Shown here piece after piece: positions 1 through 14,365 of a stretch of DNA of 64,000 bases. A program made the translations under genes and the position numbers. Source of the DNA: Telmatactis stephensoni (lineage: Eukaryota; Cnidaria; Anthozoa; Actiniaria; Isophelliidae); assembly GCA_029948255.1 (NCBI GenBank), contig JALIZF010001460.1, forward strand, positions 1-64,000, in the 5' to 3' direction. Each line of letters starts with the position of its first letter. Positions within the stretch are counted from its first letter, which is position 1. The notes under the pieces are model-generated. The model was not told the DNA's origin and searched no databases. It saw nothing but the letters and a program-made list of their open reading frames with translations.

Positions 1-2079
1 TGGGCTAGCTGTGTTAATTATTGGCTAAAAAATAATCTATTTTTAACTTGTTTAATGCAGACATAGAATTGAGTTATTGTGGGGAGTTGATGTCACACAT
101 TGGTACACTCTGGTATAAAAAAGGGGTTGAAAAAGTTAAAATAAAGCTTGTTAAATAATTTGTTCTAAGTTTGCATATATATTATAACAGTTTGGTCTTT
201 TGGTGAATTATATCAAAATGTTTGCATGGTCAGTGATGATATTAACAGTGATAGTCTAGTTTTCTTTATAAGAGATGTTGAACCACTTGACAAAAGGCAC
301 ATCTGTAGAAGCTTAGCTTTTTTTCCATGAAAACCCATTAGAATAAATGTGTTTTTCTGTGATTTTTCCTTTTAAAATTTTGTGCATTTCCTACATTTAT
401 TTGGAATAATTCATTGACTTAATAAGCTAATTAAGCCTGTATAAATTTGCTTTTTTTGGAACATTAGTTATTTGTATAGTAATGGGAAACTTGACTATTC
501 AGATTCAGTGTCAGATTTTATAATTGAGGTTGCAGTAGTGGTTAATAATTTTAAGAAAGGAAACAGTTGCAAAAATTTCATATTTTTAAACAAGATAAAT
601 AAAGCATTTCAACAGTTTTATATTGCAGAACAGCATATTTTGATTTTTTAGGATATTTGGGATATTTTGGATTGTTTTTGTGGCTGTTGTTGTTATTTTT
701 CTTCTTTAGTTAACTAATTAATATGTAGAATAGAATGACACATTAGGAAAGTATGTGTCTTACAGTTTATGTCTGATAACATGGTTTAATCACATGTTTC
801 AAGGAGCTGGTTTCAAGAAAACATAGAATAAAGTATATTCAATTTGTGTTGTGGTCTAATGGTTTTTACAGCAATTCATAGTTAATATTATTAAAAATAA
901 TTATATTTTGGATACAAAATTCCATCTTTTCATATCGATTTTGAATTTAATTCCTGACTTAAACTTGTGCTTTTTAAATTTAAATAAGTAATGATTCTCA
1001 ATACTTCCTTTTTATTTAACTGAATTGGTTGCCTGTTGTAATAGACAAACAAAAATTGCTACTATCAAGCTTTATTTGCATTTGCTTTTAAAAGGGTTTG
1101 TGATCTTTACCCTTTAGTCTCTTGAAAAAATTATTAGCAAGCTTAGTCATGTTTTTTAGAGTATTCCAATGAATAAATTAGTTTTGTTGAATGAGATTTG
1201 CTTAAATTCTCCAATACTGAACCTTTATATTTCCCTCAACTGGATATACATATTAACAAGATTTTATTTTCTGATTTTGTTTTATCAAGAGAATAGAATG
1301 AAACTGGTGAATAGTTGTCTTGACACAAGCAATTTTGATTAGTTAATATGTGTATAAAAACAGTTCAATAACATGAAAACAATTTAGTATGAATTATTTT
1401 ATTTGTAATTAATAATTGAATGACATACATTAAAACTGAATGTAATGTATATATGTAGCTATGTAATTAACTATAACTCATGTTTCTAATACTGTAATTA
1501 CAAATTTGAATAACATAAACAATAATATTTACAAATTTAAAAATGAAGAACCTTGCTCAATATGTTTGCTTATCTAATTAGTATATATTTTTGAAATTTT
1601 TTTTTTATTTATTTAATAATAAAGACCAATTAAGAAATTGTTGGATGAGTGTTGATTGGATTGTTGACAACAATTTGATTTCAGAGCCTCTGCAATGAAA
1701 AATAAAGCTCAGGAAATTGATCATTTTATTTGGGAGTATTTGTTATGATAAGTGTATAGTGTTTTTTTTATGAAATAGAATCATGTACTCAAAAAAATCT
1801 TAACACTTTCATTTGTTTTTTGTTTTGATATCTGTTTAAAAATTAAATTCGAATTTACTAAATTCAAAAGCAATGGAACTGAGGCTTTGAAGTAATTTTT
1901 TAACATAGAACTTGTAGGTCTGTCAGGTGTACTTTAACTAATGAAAACTGTGTTACATAATATTTATGCATGTAAAAAGAATGGTAAAAGGATTTTATGA
2001 TTAATGATTATTTATATAAAGTTTTGTAATTAAATCTTTCCTATAGAAATTAATTGAGATAGAAAAATGTAATGTCTAT
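1..2079. other. AT-rich non-coding stretch
   Basis: I see no coding region here. The sequence is strongly AT-rich with many short T and A runs. It lies downstream of the minus-strand DUF3987-like gene, so its right part may hold that gene's 3' UTR. The nearest AATAAA on the minus strand that I noticed is at 1725-1730, about 350 bases past the stop codon. Confidence 0.6.
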
Positions 2080-5000
2080 TTAATCTGCTTGTAATCGTGG
2101 TCTCTTTGATGGTGTGCTGGCTGCACCTACTTCATGTTGTTGTTTTTTGGAGATATATTCGTCGTGGTGTTTGATGCTAGGAAAGAAGAAAATGGAGGAT
2201 TAATAAATGATGATTGTAGACATTAATTATTTGCACAAAAATCAAGTTTTAAATTGAATCTTGAACATTAATTTTTATATTTAACTGAAGTGGTAGTAGT
2301 ACCATTACTATGGATAATTGTTGTATTGAAGTATGTTTAATATAACTCTTGTTATAGAGAGGAATATCTTACAGAGCAAAATACAAGTACTAAATTAATT
2401 TAGATTTAGCCAAAAGAAAAGGGAAAAGAAGTATGCTACTATTAGTGAATATAGATAGTTGTATAATCGATTGTATGGTTTAATTAAGTAATTTGTTGTG
2501 ATTAAGCAACAAGTTTTATGAACATTTTGCAGTGGTGAATTTAGGGGAGGCCTGTAGGGGCAGTGGTCCTCCCTTTTACGGAATCTTTTTCTAGACATTT
2601 ACTTTATTTGAAAAAGGTTTGACTTCTTATTGTTATATTGAGTTTCTTTCTCTGATGTTCTTGGATCTGCCTCTGCTTTGTACTATTTTAGGTGCTTGAA
2701 CCAAAATTCAAGTACTAGTTTTTTAATTACTACTGTGAGTAAAAAGTGTATTTTTATTTATGAATGGATGGATTTGTTTGGTGTCTTATTTTGCATTGTG
2801 CTAGAACATAATTGTTTTCAATGAAATAATTATTTTGATTTAAATGTTACTTACCTTTCCTGTATTTGGAAATGATCTTCAGGGTCTAAAGCCAATTTAT
2901 AGTCAGGTAAACTGACACCAAAAGGTGTCAGTTTTGCACAGAAGTTGAGGAGCTCTTGTTCATCCTCTGGAGGGTTGTCTTTGGTTAGGAACATCACCTT
3001 AAAGAAAGCAAAAAAATTTTATAAGTAAACATGTTGTTTTTTGATATTGTTTTAAATGTATTTAGTTGTGTTAGTAGTATAATTATTCAGTAGTTGGAAT
3101 TCTTCTAATAGCTTGATCAACAAACAGATTGTTTATTAAGTTTTTGTTGTTGTTGGGGTTTTTGATGATTTAAAATGGTTTGTTTTGAGATTTTGGAATT
3201 CTCTTCCTATTATTTTGTATGTTTGTTTCTTAACCCTTACCCCTTTTGATATGTAAATAGCATGCTTCCATTTCCTGAAAGATAATCCTATTTCAGGATC
3301 TCTGTATTTTAGGCAAGTTGCAGAATTAAATCTCCAATTGCAAATCCACATTATATTGATTGTAATTTTTCCTTCAAACTTGCAGCATTACAATACAGTG
3401 TGTTGTTTTATTTTGGTTTTTCACTGTTAAGGGGGCTGAAAATTAATTTCTAGCGAGAAGTCTTCCAAAACTTTATTTTAAGAAATGAAAAGCTGTTCCA
3501 AATGTGTCAAGTATCCTTTTTTTAGTTGTGATGCTTATAGGTAGTTGTTTAAAACAGCTAGTTTAAAGGTCCATAGATGTGGTTATCTGCGTGACTATCT
3601 GGGATGTGTAAAACAATGAATTTGATATAAAATTTTTTTGAATTCAAGCAGCTTAGAAAGTACATTTAGCAAAACCAAAGAAATTAAGTAAACTTTTAGA
3701 CAAATAAAATGGGTCACTGTAGAAAATAGTTATTTCTAAAGTCAACAATATAAATTTTTGAATAAATTATAATTTTTAAACTAAAATAAATTTTATGAAC
3801 AGCAAATTACCTGGGATTTGTTGGTTGGTATGAAAAATGTTTCAATTTTGCCAACACCTATGGCATCTATTTCTTTGGCCAGATCTTTAGCCAAGTTGAC
3901 TCCCTTTTCTCCGTTAATTGGTTGTCGAAACACATTCCTTTTAATCAGTAAAGAGAATGAAATGTGTTTTCCAGGTAGGAGGAGTATCTTGTTAATGAGG
4001 GCTGTGTAAGGACTTTGTGGATGGGCGTCATTTTGTGTTGGAGCTGGTTCATCTGTATTGACAGTCTTATTTGCCAATGTGCCTGCAAAAAAATATATAA
4101 TATAAAATTTTGTTGGTTATATGTAAATAATTAAATATATTGAATAGCTGTTTATGTTGCTATTTTATACTCAACTCCTTTTTTTGTTTGAAATGAAAAA
4201 TTTACATATAATTGAATTTAAATTTGATAATTGGTCATAAATGAAATTTAAGTCAATTTTGTAATTCTAATAAATTGAGCAAAAACTATTATTATATTTC
4301 TATTTTATACTAAACTCATGTGAAATTTTTTTTAAATTTCATATTAATTTAACATCATATAATCTTGTTTTTGAAAAAATTGATAACTGTAAAGTTATGT
4401 TGTCCTTTTTATATTTTTCAAATAAATTTCATTCTTTGATAAATATTGTGCATTGAAAGAGAAGTTCTAATTTCATATCAAAATTTTTAGAATGCAATTT
4501 TAATTAATTTGATCTAACTATTTTGTGTTTCATTTTTTAAATTATGTTGTGATAAAATATGGATAATTTATGAAGCAAAAAGAATGAAATTATAAAATAA
4601 TGTGTAGTTCATAAAATAACATATAATCACCATGGAGAGAATTTATAAAGTAATCCCTATTTTTTCAATCTTCCCCTTATATTTCATATGAAGTGTGTAA
4701 TTTTGCTCTTTCTCTGACTTGCTTGTCCTTCAGAATATCATAATCCGTAATGGATAATAATGGGGTAATGGATATTTTATGGAGCTACGTAATAGTGCAA
4801 TGGAAATGTTAACTACCAATAAATTTTGCAAAATTTAGACCTTTTGTTTGAATTTTATTTACTAAATTAGTAATGGATTTTGTTTTCAAAAAAAGTAGGG
4901 ATAAACTTTGCAAAAAAAAGTTTCAGTGAACATTAATTTGCAGTATTATTTATCTTTAAATGTACTTACAGACTTGATTAATTGAGGCTGTTACAAGAGA

Positions 5001-8000
5001 TGTTGCAATATGGATTGCATTTTCTTCAATTTGCTGCTCAAATTTGTTTCCATTAAATGTTATATCATGAAGCTTGAAGACAACTTCATCATCATCATCA
5101 TCCAATAAAGAACTTGTGGCATCTTCTTCAACGACACCATCAACATCTCCATCATTAACATCCATCATTTGGCTGTTGTCTTGGGCAACATTATCAGATT
5201 GGGATTGGGATTGGTCTGTAGGTTGTTCTTCTCTTTGATGTTCAATCAATTGTAGAAGGATTTGAATTGGTACTGATAATCTGAGTATTTGGGATTTGCC
5301 ACGAGAGAAAAGAGCTGAAATGAAATAATGAACATTTAGAATATGAAATTGACATTATACTTGTCTTATACTAAGGAAGAATTATGAAATGATTAATTTT
5401 TCAAAACAACACAACACTTTTAAATTTGAAAAACATGTTACGACTTTCATAAAGCCATCTTCAGTTTGAAGTGAAGCTAATTACAAGTTACAGTTATATA
5501 GGTATAAAAAACAGGATAAAATTACAATGGTCAAATATTAAATGAAACGAGATAAGATTACATGTGGATTGTAGTATTAATTTGTAATGCTTAACCTGAG
5601 TTTTGAGTTCAGTTTAAAAGTATTATAAATAGAGCTTCATTTATTTTGAGCTGATAATTATTAATGGCAGCATGTATCTAATACTGAAAACAATAAGGTG
5701 ATGCAAAATCTTTACAACTGTTAGAAGAAGTTAAATGTTTAAACACATGGGATGATCTATCATTATCTTATCTTATCTTTTTCATACGAGATAGGTTTAA
5801 TCCGCACTCTAATAAATAGGGCTTTCAAAATTAACAATACTAATGATGGTTTTAATTAGGATGTCAATGACATCAAAACAACTCTACAGTGTAATTGTTT
5901 CCCTGTTATCTTATTGATAAGGTTTCCACAGACTGTATTGACAGTTTGTCTAGGTCCAATAACCACACTGTTTCAACTTCTCCAGAAATGAAATATTTTA
6001 AGCTTCCTTCTGTTGGTAGATTGTCATTGTTTGCTCAGTGGAAAATACGTATTTTGTCTAAATGTTTCTGCAAAGGTATTAGCATTAAATTAGTTTTTTC
6101 TTCTTATAAATTAAGTTGTTTATTTTCCACCAAGGTTCCTATTCCTTTGGCTCTACAATCATGTGTAGTATATAAGTAAAGGAATTTGAAGGGTTACCTG
6201 TAAAAGTGATCTATTAAGTGACTTTTTGATGGATATCTAGAATTTGATTTTTTTTAGTAAATGAAATTTATTGATATTATCTTATACCATTGGGAAAAAA
6301 AACATCAAAAAGTTATTATTTGCTGTTTTCACATGTAATCTTCATTAATTTTGTAAATAGAATTCCTAACCATTGAACTTTCGTATTTATTCCATACAAA
6401 CTCAGTATATAATTTGTTACTTCTTTTATTTTCCCTCTTTAACTATTTTAATTTTCACTTCTTTTTTTCAATGTTGAGTTTGAATATAACTTAATATAGA
6501 TGAACCAACATTTATGTTGAGGGATTAAGTTGAAATAGTTACTTGGATAAATGGGTTGTATGTATAAAATTAGTTTTTTAAAAAAACGATTTTGATTAGT
6601 TGCATTAATTCTACTGAGTTTACTAAAGATTGGAAGTAAGTAGATGTTAATTATGTGATTAATAAGATTTTTTCTTTTTAGTTCAAAATAACTGAATACT
6701 TTATAGATAATCTTCTTTTTAAGTTACATTTCATAAAATCAATTTAATTTCATTGTATTGTATATAGTAGTTTGCTAATAAGTTTAGTTTCTGACCTGTA
6801 TTTTGATTTATAGGCACTCTCAAGAAAATCTTTGAAAAAAAGTCACATGATGGTTTGGACTAACGTTGATGAGAGAATGGCCATAAACACTAGGCACTTC
6901 CATCATTTTAGCATTTTTGTTTGATTGGTGTTTCAGAGTTTTTTAACTTCTTGTATGACTTTTAAATTGGGTTTATTTATCATAAACAGCTTATGGAATG
7001 ATCGAGTTTGGCTGTGCTGCATGTCAAAATTTTGGTTGTTGGTTATTTGTATGGACCAAGCTGTGAGGTATTAGTATGATGAACCTCAAGCCATAATTTT
7101 TGTCTGCCCCTCCCAGTTAGTTAATAAGTTCATACAATAATTATTACTTTGCTATTACTTACATTCAATCAAAGCATCATTAGCATATTTTTGACAAACA
7201 TTTAATTCCCAGTCATCATGGATTGCATCATATGCTGCATCAGCTTCATCAGTTATGTTGAATTCTCTTCTTTGTACATGAACTATTTTCACCTTTTCTT
7301 TTTCTTCTAGTTTGTATGTTTCTTCTCCATACATATATAGTTGAGTCAGGAATTCCACTGAAAAATTGAAAGACAATAATGTAAGTTTACTTTAATTTGT
7401 AGTTTTGTAAATGATTATTAAACCTAAACAAATGATGATGTGTAATTAACAGGGGGTGTTTTTGCCAAAAAACTAAATTGAATATAGCTGTCATAAGCAC
7501 ATTTAGGTAGAAATCATTGAGTTATTATGTGTTTTACAAAAACACATAATAGGTAGTAGACAGTGAGGCAGGATGGCATTTTAGCTGTCCTACACACTCT
7601 GTCCCATGATAATAAATTTTACAATGCACTTGAGATCACTGTTCTTCAAATTATTGTTAGAAAATTCATTGGTTGTTATTAATTCTGTAAACCAATTTTG
7701 ATAATTGTTTTGAATTTTTCTCTTGAAAAATAGAATATTCATCATCAAATTATAAACTATAATGTTAATTATTGTAGGTTAAAAGGTAATCACAGTAAAA
7801 AATTGGCAACATTAAGTTTTTTAGCAAACATTTGCCAGTTATTAAAAAATGTCATAATTGGTTTGGTTGATCACAAAATACAAAGAAATGTAAAGAGGTG
7901 GATGTTTGGTTTGAGTGAATGCAACACTGACATATCAAAAGTCATAAAATATATAGTACTTTCCTTCGGAATACCAAGGAAAGATTTTAACTAGTGAGCA

Positions 8001-11000
8001 TAGGTATGTTGACAAATCATTTGACAAATTTGAACTAAATTCAGTTTTAATGATTATGATCACAGTTCTGCAGTAATAATTCCTAATTTTTTGCCTAATA
8101 TGCCATTCCTTTGATAACACGTATAATATCATTTGAAATCAATTAAATAGTGAAAAACAAATTATCACCACTGAAAAGATCAGTCTGAAAGAAATAAACT
8201 TTTTTGTTTGAGAAATGTCTATTAATATTTAAAAAGATATACAGTGCTCCAAAAATACATTAATAAATTTATTAAGAAATATATGATGAGGTAGAGACGT
8301 CTCAGCTTCATCATTAACATTCTAGAATTTTTTGGTATATTTTAAAGTATGAATTGTTGAAAAATATTTTTTCAAACTTGGTAAGTTTTCTATTTTCAGG
8401 ATTACTTTTCAGTTACAGCTGGTTGTAATGGTTTTTCAGTAACTGGTTGATTTCAAGTACTTTGATTATCTATGAAAAGGATGACATATTCTATGTTTTT
8501 TTTTGAGATTAGCGCAGTGGATGAATGTTGATATCAAATTAAATATATATGAAAATAAATTGGAAAGAAAATGAGTTTCAAGTAAGAAATGATCTTCCCA
8601 TACAATTTGATTGGTATATGAATTATTGTAAGCAGCAATTTCTATTGTTTGTATTTTTTAAAAATGTATTGATTTTTGTAAATGATAGTTTAAAAGTGGA
8701 ACCATAATCACAGTGATTGATTATGATGTTATTACTTAGAAATGATTTTAATTAATAATTTTCTCATGATGAAGCTGCAAGATTATTATTTAGAAATAAA
8801 ATTTTCATGAAAAGAAATTTTGAGTAATCACTGTTAGTAATGTGAATGTACACAATGCCATATGTCTATATATCTAAGCCCTTTACTTTGTTTGAAAATC
8901 TTTTGAAGTAAATAATGTTTTAACAGTACTGTTATGATGAAGTTCATTAACATTTTCAGTTTGAAAATGTAAAGTAATTGTTAATGAAAAAAAAAAACCA
9001 TTTTGTTTCATTTGAAAAACAATAAATTTTATAAACATTGTACTTGTGGTGGTGCTTATATCAGTTTACTGTGTATGGATTTCTTTTCTTCTGATTTCAT
9101 TGATATGCGCCCATCTGATAAATTAAAGTTATTTTGCAAGTTTAATTTACTGTTCTGTCAATGAAATACAAAGTGTGTGTGACTACACAATGACAAGGCA
9201 GGAATGATTCATGGTGGTTTGTGTTCATTATCATGTTGCCTTGCATTGTAGAATTCTTTATTTGTTATATTCAGAAGGGATTCTTATAATGCCTATAACG
9301 TTTAGCCAAATCCTTTTGAATCTAGAAATACATCATATAAATAAAGGTTTTCTATAAATATTTCTGAATAAAATCAACTCCTCCCTGAAAATTAAGCAAT
9401 TCAAATCTGAAAATGCAAATGAGATGACGTCAAAGCAGGAATTATTAAATATACAAATACACTAGATATGAATTTTATGCTATTTTTCTATTTGCAAAAC
9501 AATCTCATTGCTAAAGTACAAGGTATGGTGAAAATTTTTGCTACTTAACTGGAATGAACTTGTTTCAGAAGTAGAATCAAAATCAAGCAAATTCCTGCTT
9601 TGACGTCATCTCATTTGCATTTTCAGATTTGAATTGCTTAATTCTCAGAGAGGAGTTGATTTTATTCAGAAATATTTATATAAAACCTTTATTTATATGA
9701 TGTATTTCTAGATTCAAAAGGATTTGGCTAGGCTTTATAGGCACTTTAATGTCAGTGAAATTCCATAAAGAAAATAAGACGTATTAATAACAGAACACAT
9801 TCTGTTGTCTGCAGTCATTGTCCAAGTCAAACCAGGATGCTTGAGCTGTTGTTGTTGTTACATATAATTTACAATTTTACTTACCAAAATGTTGACGAAA
9901 ATCACTTGCCAGTTGCTTCTCTTCATTGGATAATATGCATTCTTTCCTTCTACAATACACCGGTTTTGGAAAAAACCATAACATCCTTGATGTAAAACCT
10001 TTAGAATTATTGACCACATCTTTGATGATAGGTATTGCAGAAACAGGTTGGGTAAAACCCATCATAGTAAATGTGTGCTGGCTCATTTTATAATTGCAGT
10101 TTCCAGATACTGAAAAGAAAGAGATTAATAATAAGATTCGAATTACTCAAATTAATAAAAACTGTTGTAACTATCATTTCCTATTTCCACTAATAAAGTG
10201 CCATATATTGTAGTAAAAACTTGTAAATAATCAGATGGTAAGGGAAAATTTTACAAATGAAAACATTATAAAAGATGCAATCTTTAAATTATCAACGGTT
10301 TTGTGAGTGGCATGATGACATCATATGTAATAACAATTAACTACCAATAATGTTTAATCCACTTTCATTGTAGAAATAAGTTGTGTGTATATGTTGTACA
10401 TTATGAAGGAATAAAAAGTGGATAAGCTGTAATTCTTTCTGAAATAATCACTCATGCAAATGGACTATATTTTAAAGTTATTGATGTTAATTTTAAAAAA
10501 ATCGATTATATAGTATTTTAAAGCATGTTGTAAAATTTTTTTTAAATGTGGAAAAGTTTTAAACTTCACTTGAGGGATGATTTTTTTTAAACAACAGTGG
10601 GTGCTGAAGAAATTGTTGGTTCAGAACAAATCCAAAAAAAAAGTTAACTTCTATGAAAAATATTAAAATGATATGATGACCTCCATATATATTATAGTTT
10701 TTGAGTGAATTAAATAACTCTTATTTTTACTACAGCCTATAACCAAATGAATGACCACTTGCTTTGAGATAAGTTTGCCTATTTTCCTCCTTAAAATTGA
10801 ATTTTTTCATTGATTAGAAGTAAATTTTGAGAATTCAAACTTTCCGAAATTATAGTAAAAATTGTATTGACAATTATTCATTTTGTTGTGTTAGGGAGTT
10901 AAATTGGTTTTGTTAATTATTATATGTTATAAATGCTTTATTTAACACTTGTAATTATTTTTTGTTAAATCAAAAATTGCTTTTTGTTTAAATTCTATGA

Positions 11001-13731
11001 GCTTTATAATTTCAATTTTTGTGTCATTATAATTGATTTTTAATAATTGTTTAATGAAATTCATTTTATAACAATGATATTGAATTGACTTACTTGTTTC
11101 TCTTGTCTTGCTATTGCCATTATGCATTTTCAGAAAATCTTGGTACTGTGGCGTATCACTAGGCTGCATTTTTTGTGCAGAGTACATATTCATCGATGAG
11201 AAAAATGCAGTCAACTCATCGAACAGACCTATTTGGCGGCCACCACCTATCGCCATTCTGTCACCGAACTTCTCCCAAGTACAGCTGGTCAATAGCATAT
11301 CCACACCTTCACACCCTTTCTCAACGCAAGTATTTTCCACTTCTTCCAACATCTTTTCAAGCCATCCATGGAAGGCACTTTTGCATCGTCCTATAATGAA
11401 AAATAAAGAAATTATAACTCATTAGGAATTGAAAAACACAAAATATTAAAAAACAATTGGTTTATTTCAAGTTTGGTTAAAAAAATTATGATTTGGTCTG
11501 TCAAATAAACTAGGTAAAAAGAAGAAATGGATGGGTGACGAATGATGAAGAAGTGTATATATTCCACTTCCCCCTTCTACACCATTTTACCTTTTTCCCT
11601 CTTTTTTTTAGAGCCTATTTACAGTATTTTATATAATAAATGGATATGTGTTACGATAATTGAAATAGTTCTATCTTAAAATTGCAGAGGGTCTACAATT
11701 GGGGTTTTAGATGCAGTAATTCCGCTCTTTTTTTTTTTGCTTGAGATTCCATCATCTTCCTCCATTAAGTATTGTAGTGCCGATTCTGCTGAAAAGAAAT
11801 TCACCAGTTGTGTATCAATTGTTAATTTAGTGGAAACCATGCAAGTATCGAACGCGTGTATAAATTAAGTAACGAGGAAAAAAAAACTATTCATATTTTG
11901 ATGAATTAAGTGAATTAACAGGTGATTGGAGTAAAATTTCAATTCAAAGCATGTATTCCGCTACAAATCCAATCGATTCTGGAATTCCGACTCCCCAAAA
12001 ATATGAAATCCAGTTCCATCCTCAATTGAAATGCCGCATTCTGCCCTGTTTTTAGCTGAAATCCCGAATTATGCTTTCAATAAAAGGATGATCAAGTGTT
12101 ATGCTAAATCATTGTGCACATTTATTCATGGATAATCTCTACAAGGTATGTCATAGACGACTAGTTTCTACCCAAAATATCTTATTGACAGACACTTGTA
12201 TTTTGTTTTTGATAACGACACAAAGTATTTATTCTTTTGCTATTAGATGGTCCACAATCATGTTTGGCGGGTTGCGGGATCGGCCTTATTTGGAAAGCGG
12301 GATTCGGGACGGTATCCGCGATTCTTAATTATGGGCGGGAATGGGATGTTAAGTTTTGGAGGTGTCAAGGTTCGAGAATCGCTAGGGTTTTTAGCGAAAT
12401 ACAAGTTTCGAATTATAGAATTGACTCTTATCATCACGCAAGTGACTTGTTTATCGACGTATGAATAGGTTCTTTTTGAACTTTAAACCTGGCACGCGTC
12501 TGTATACTTGGTTTCTACTCATTGCATTACAAATCTTGAAAAATTGTGTTTTTGGCGGAATCGGCATTTTATATATAAAGGAGCGAGATTGCGGATTTTC
12601 AAGCAAAAAAAAAAGCGGTATGGCAGGATTTGAGAACCCCAATTGTGGACCTTCTATTACATATAAGATTTTCAGACACATGACTTTGGCAGGCAAACGA
12701 AAAGCGAAAACAGTAAAAAAGTCACAAGAAACGGTGTGATTATATCAACATGGATATCATAAAGTTCGAGCGACTTTTTAATTTTCAAAGTCTTTGATAA
12801 GAATATGGATAAAAGGACATGTGAAAACATTATTCACCATATAGTAGTTATTATTATGATATATATTTTTTTGTAGTTTGGTCTTTTATAAAAGCCGATT
12901 AAGTTTATAGTATTTTGTTCTTAAAAAATTTTGTAATAGGATAGTAAACGTTACGTGTTTCTAGGATGTTTAACGTTGGAAAATCATTGTGATCAAATCG
13001 TGTTTAACAAAATTTTAATGGTATGATGACAAAAATTAAGCAACATAATTCATGTAGTCATGTGTTCAAATGAAAGTGCAATTCCATGTTTATATACTTT
13101 TCTGAGGTGCTATTATGACTTTTTCAACGCTCATGTAGAGTTTGACACTGAAATGCTAAAATATTTGATTTCAGATTTTGAACTTCAATTTGAGTTAATG
13201 ATTGTTTTGATGATTTGTAGTTTTGAAGATCGTGATGTTAACTAACTAAACAAAGTTGTTGTTTGATTCTGATTCTGTTTAATAGTTTTGAAAGGTAAAA
13301 GATGATTTTATAGGGGATTGATTACCCATTAAACTATCGAATGATTTATCCGCGATTGATGAAGCGATAATTCACGCCTTATTTTACTATAGCTTTTACT
13401 TACCAGTTGGAAGTACTTGAACAATCCATAAAATTATAGGATCTTGCCAACTGTCAGTAGAATTGATACATGCATGTCCTAGGCAAAAAGATGTAAGGGC
13501 AAGCATTCCAAGAAATATAGCTGTGGGCGTCTGTTTTAAGGATTTTCCATAGACTCTGCAAATCTAAGAAAAATGGAACTGAATTTATTAACCATCCTTT
13601 AACTTTATATATCCAAAACTGTTGTCATGCTATTTGGTGAAACTTACCTCATGTAGTTCTTTTGGTAGTAAAGTCCAATCAAGGTCAAAATTTTCGCATT
13701 GTTGTAGATTTTGTGCACTTGACGCTTCCAT
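2080..13731 (-). CDS. DUF3987-like P-loop protein, nine exons, 605 aa
   Basis: Minus-strand exons in order: 13648-13731, 13404-13563, 11094-11390, 9885-10109, 7163-7357, 4970-5314, 3811-4082, 2855-2997, 2080-2176. Every junction is GT-AG, all phases join, and the total is 1818 nt. The start ATG is at 13731-13729. Residues 1 to about 255 resemble the DUF3987 family: a hydrophobic stretch near 43-60, a degenerate Walker A (PTGRCKSA, about 80-87) and a Walker B-like LFDEL (D139, E140). A further conserved-looking block is MMGFTQPVSAIP. The middle is acidic and Gln-rich (about 345-395), and the C-terminus has a basic SKRPRL that could be a nuclear signal. The family is known mostly from bacteria, phages and mobile elements and has no settled function. 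The gene is head to head with a small ORF and a KDZ-like gene, so they may share a promoter. The gene structure is firm. The family call is from memory of motifs. Confidence 0.8.
9286..9748. repeat. MITE-like long inverted repeat in intron 4
   Basis: Two arms of roughly 155 bp face each other (about 9289-9449 and 9592-9744). They share GATGACGTCAAAGCAGGAAT inward and TTAGCCAAATCC outward. The loop is about 140 bp with no coding content. The arms differ at a few sites, so this is an older foldback or MITE copy inside an intron of the DUF3987-like gene. Confidence 0.75.
11940..12740. other. GC-richer island inside intron 2
   Basis: Base composition rises here compared with the surrounding intron, with CGGGAT and CGGAAT words and several short overlapping open frames on both strands. 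None of the frames looks like a conserved protein. It is probably an unrecognised repeat inserted in intron 2 of the DUF3987-like gene. I could not define its ends. Confidence 0.3.
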
Positions 13732-14365
13732 GTTGACAGGTCAAGAAGAATGAATCAGACGCTTGAATTCTACAGGTCAAGATGGTGAATTGTTGTGATT
13801 GGTTAAAAATGGACCAATCCGAAAGCGACTTTTTCAACGGTTTAATGGCTTACGTCAAATGGACAAATGAAATAGCCGTAAGGGTGTGAACGGTATGGTT
13901 TGAAGTCTTTGTGACAAACAAGTGTCATTTTCAGGTAATTATTTCATATGGTTGAGCTGAAACCAAAGTTTTGAATTGTTTGGAATGATTTACTTTAGCA
14001 TAGAAAAGACACTTCTGGAAATAAACATCCAATGGATTTTTAACATGAAGAGTGTGCTTTTTTGTTGTTATGGTGTTTGAAGGTGTTTTGATTGTCAATT
14101 AATTAGTGCGGTAAAGATACTTTGCCGGTGTTCAAATATACTTTGCCGGAGTTTGATAACACTTCAACAAAAGCTGCGAATAGAAGGGCTATAGAAATTG
14201 TCTAAATTAGTTTAATTTTTTCAATAGTTAAGGGTGTGTTAGTGGTCCAGTTATATGTAAAGGTGATAAGTTTGAAAACAAAAAGCATTGTAGCATAAGC
14301 TATTGCCATAATAGACCGCAACCAGTGATTGTAACTGCAGTAAACTTTTCTTGAATTGGAACAAC
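13732..14365. promoter_or_regulatory. Candidate bidirectional promoter
   Basis: This gap separates the start codon of the minus-strand DUF3987-like gene from the ATG of the plus-strand 135-aa ORF. Close to the minus-strand start are two CCAAT boxes in opposite orientation (GATTGGTT near 13798 and GACCAATCC near 13812), an arrangement common in TATA-less divergent promoters. No TATA box stands out. The role is inferred from position only. Confidence 0.4.

Noticed and set aside
12101..12739. Several overlapping 75-92 aa frames in intron 2 of the DUF3987-like gene
   Set aside because: They overlap on both strands in a GC-richer patch and show no conserved motif.
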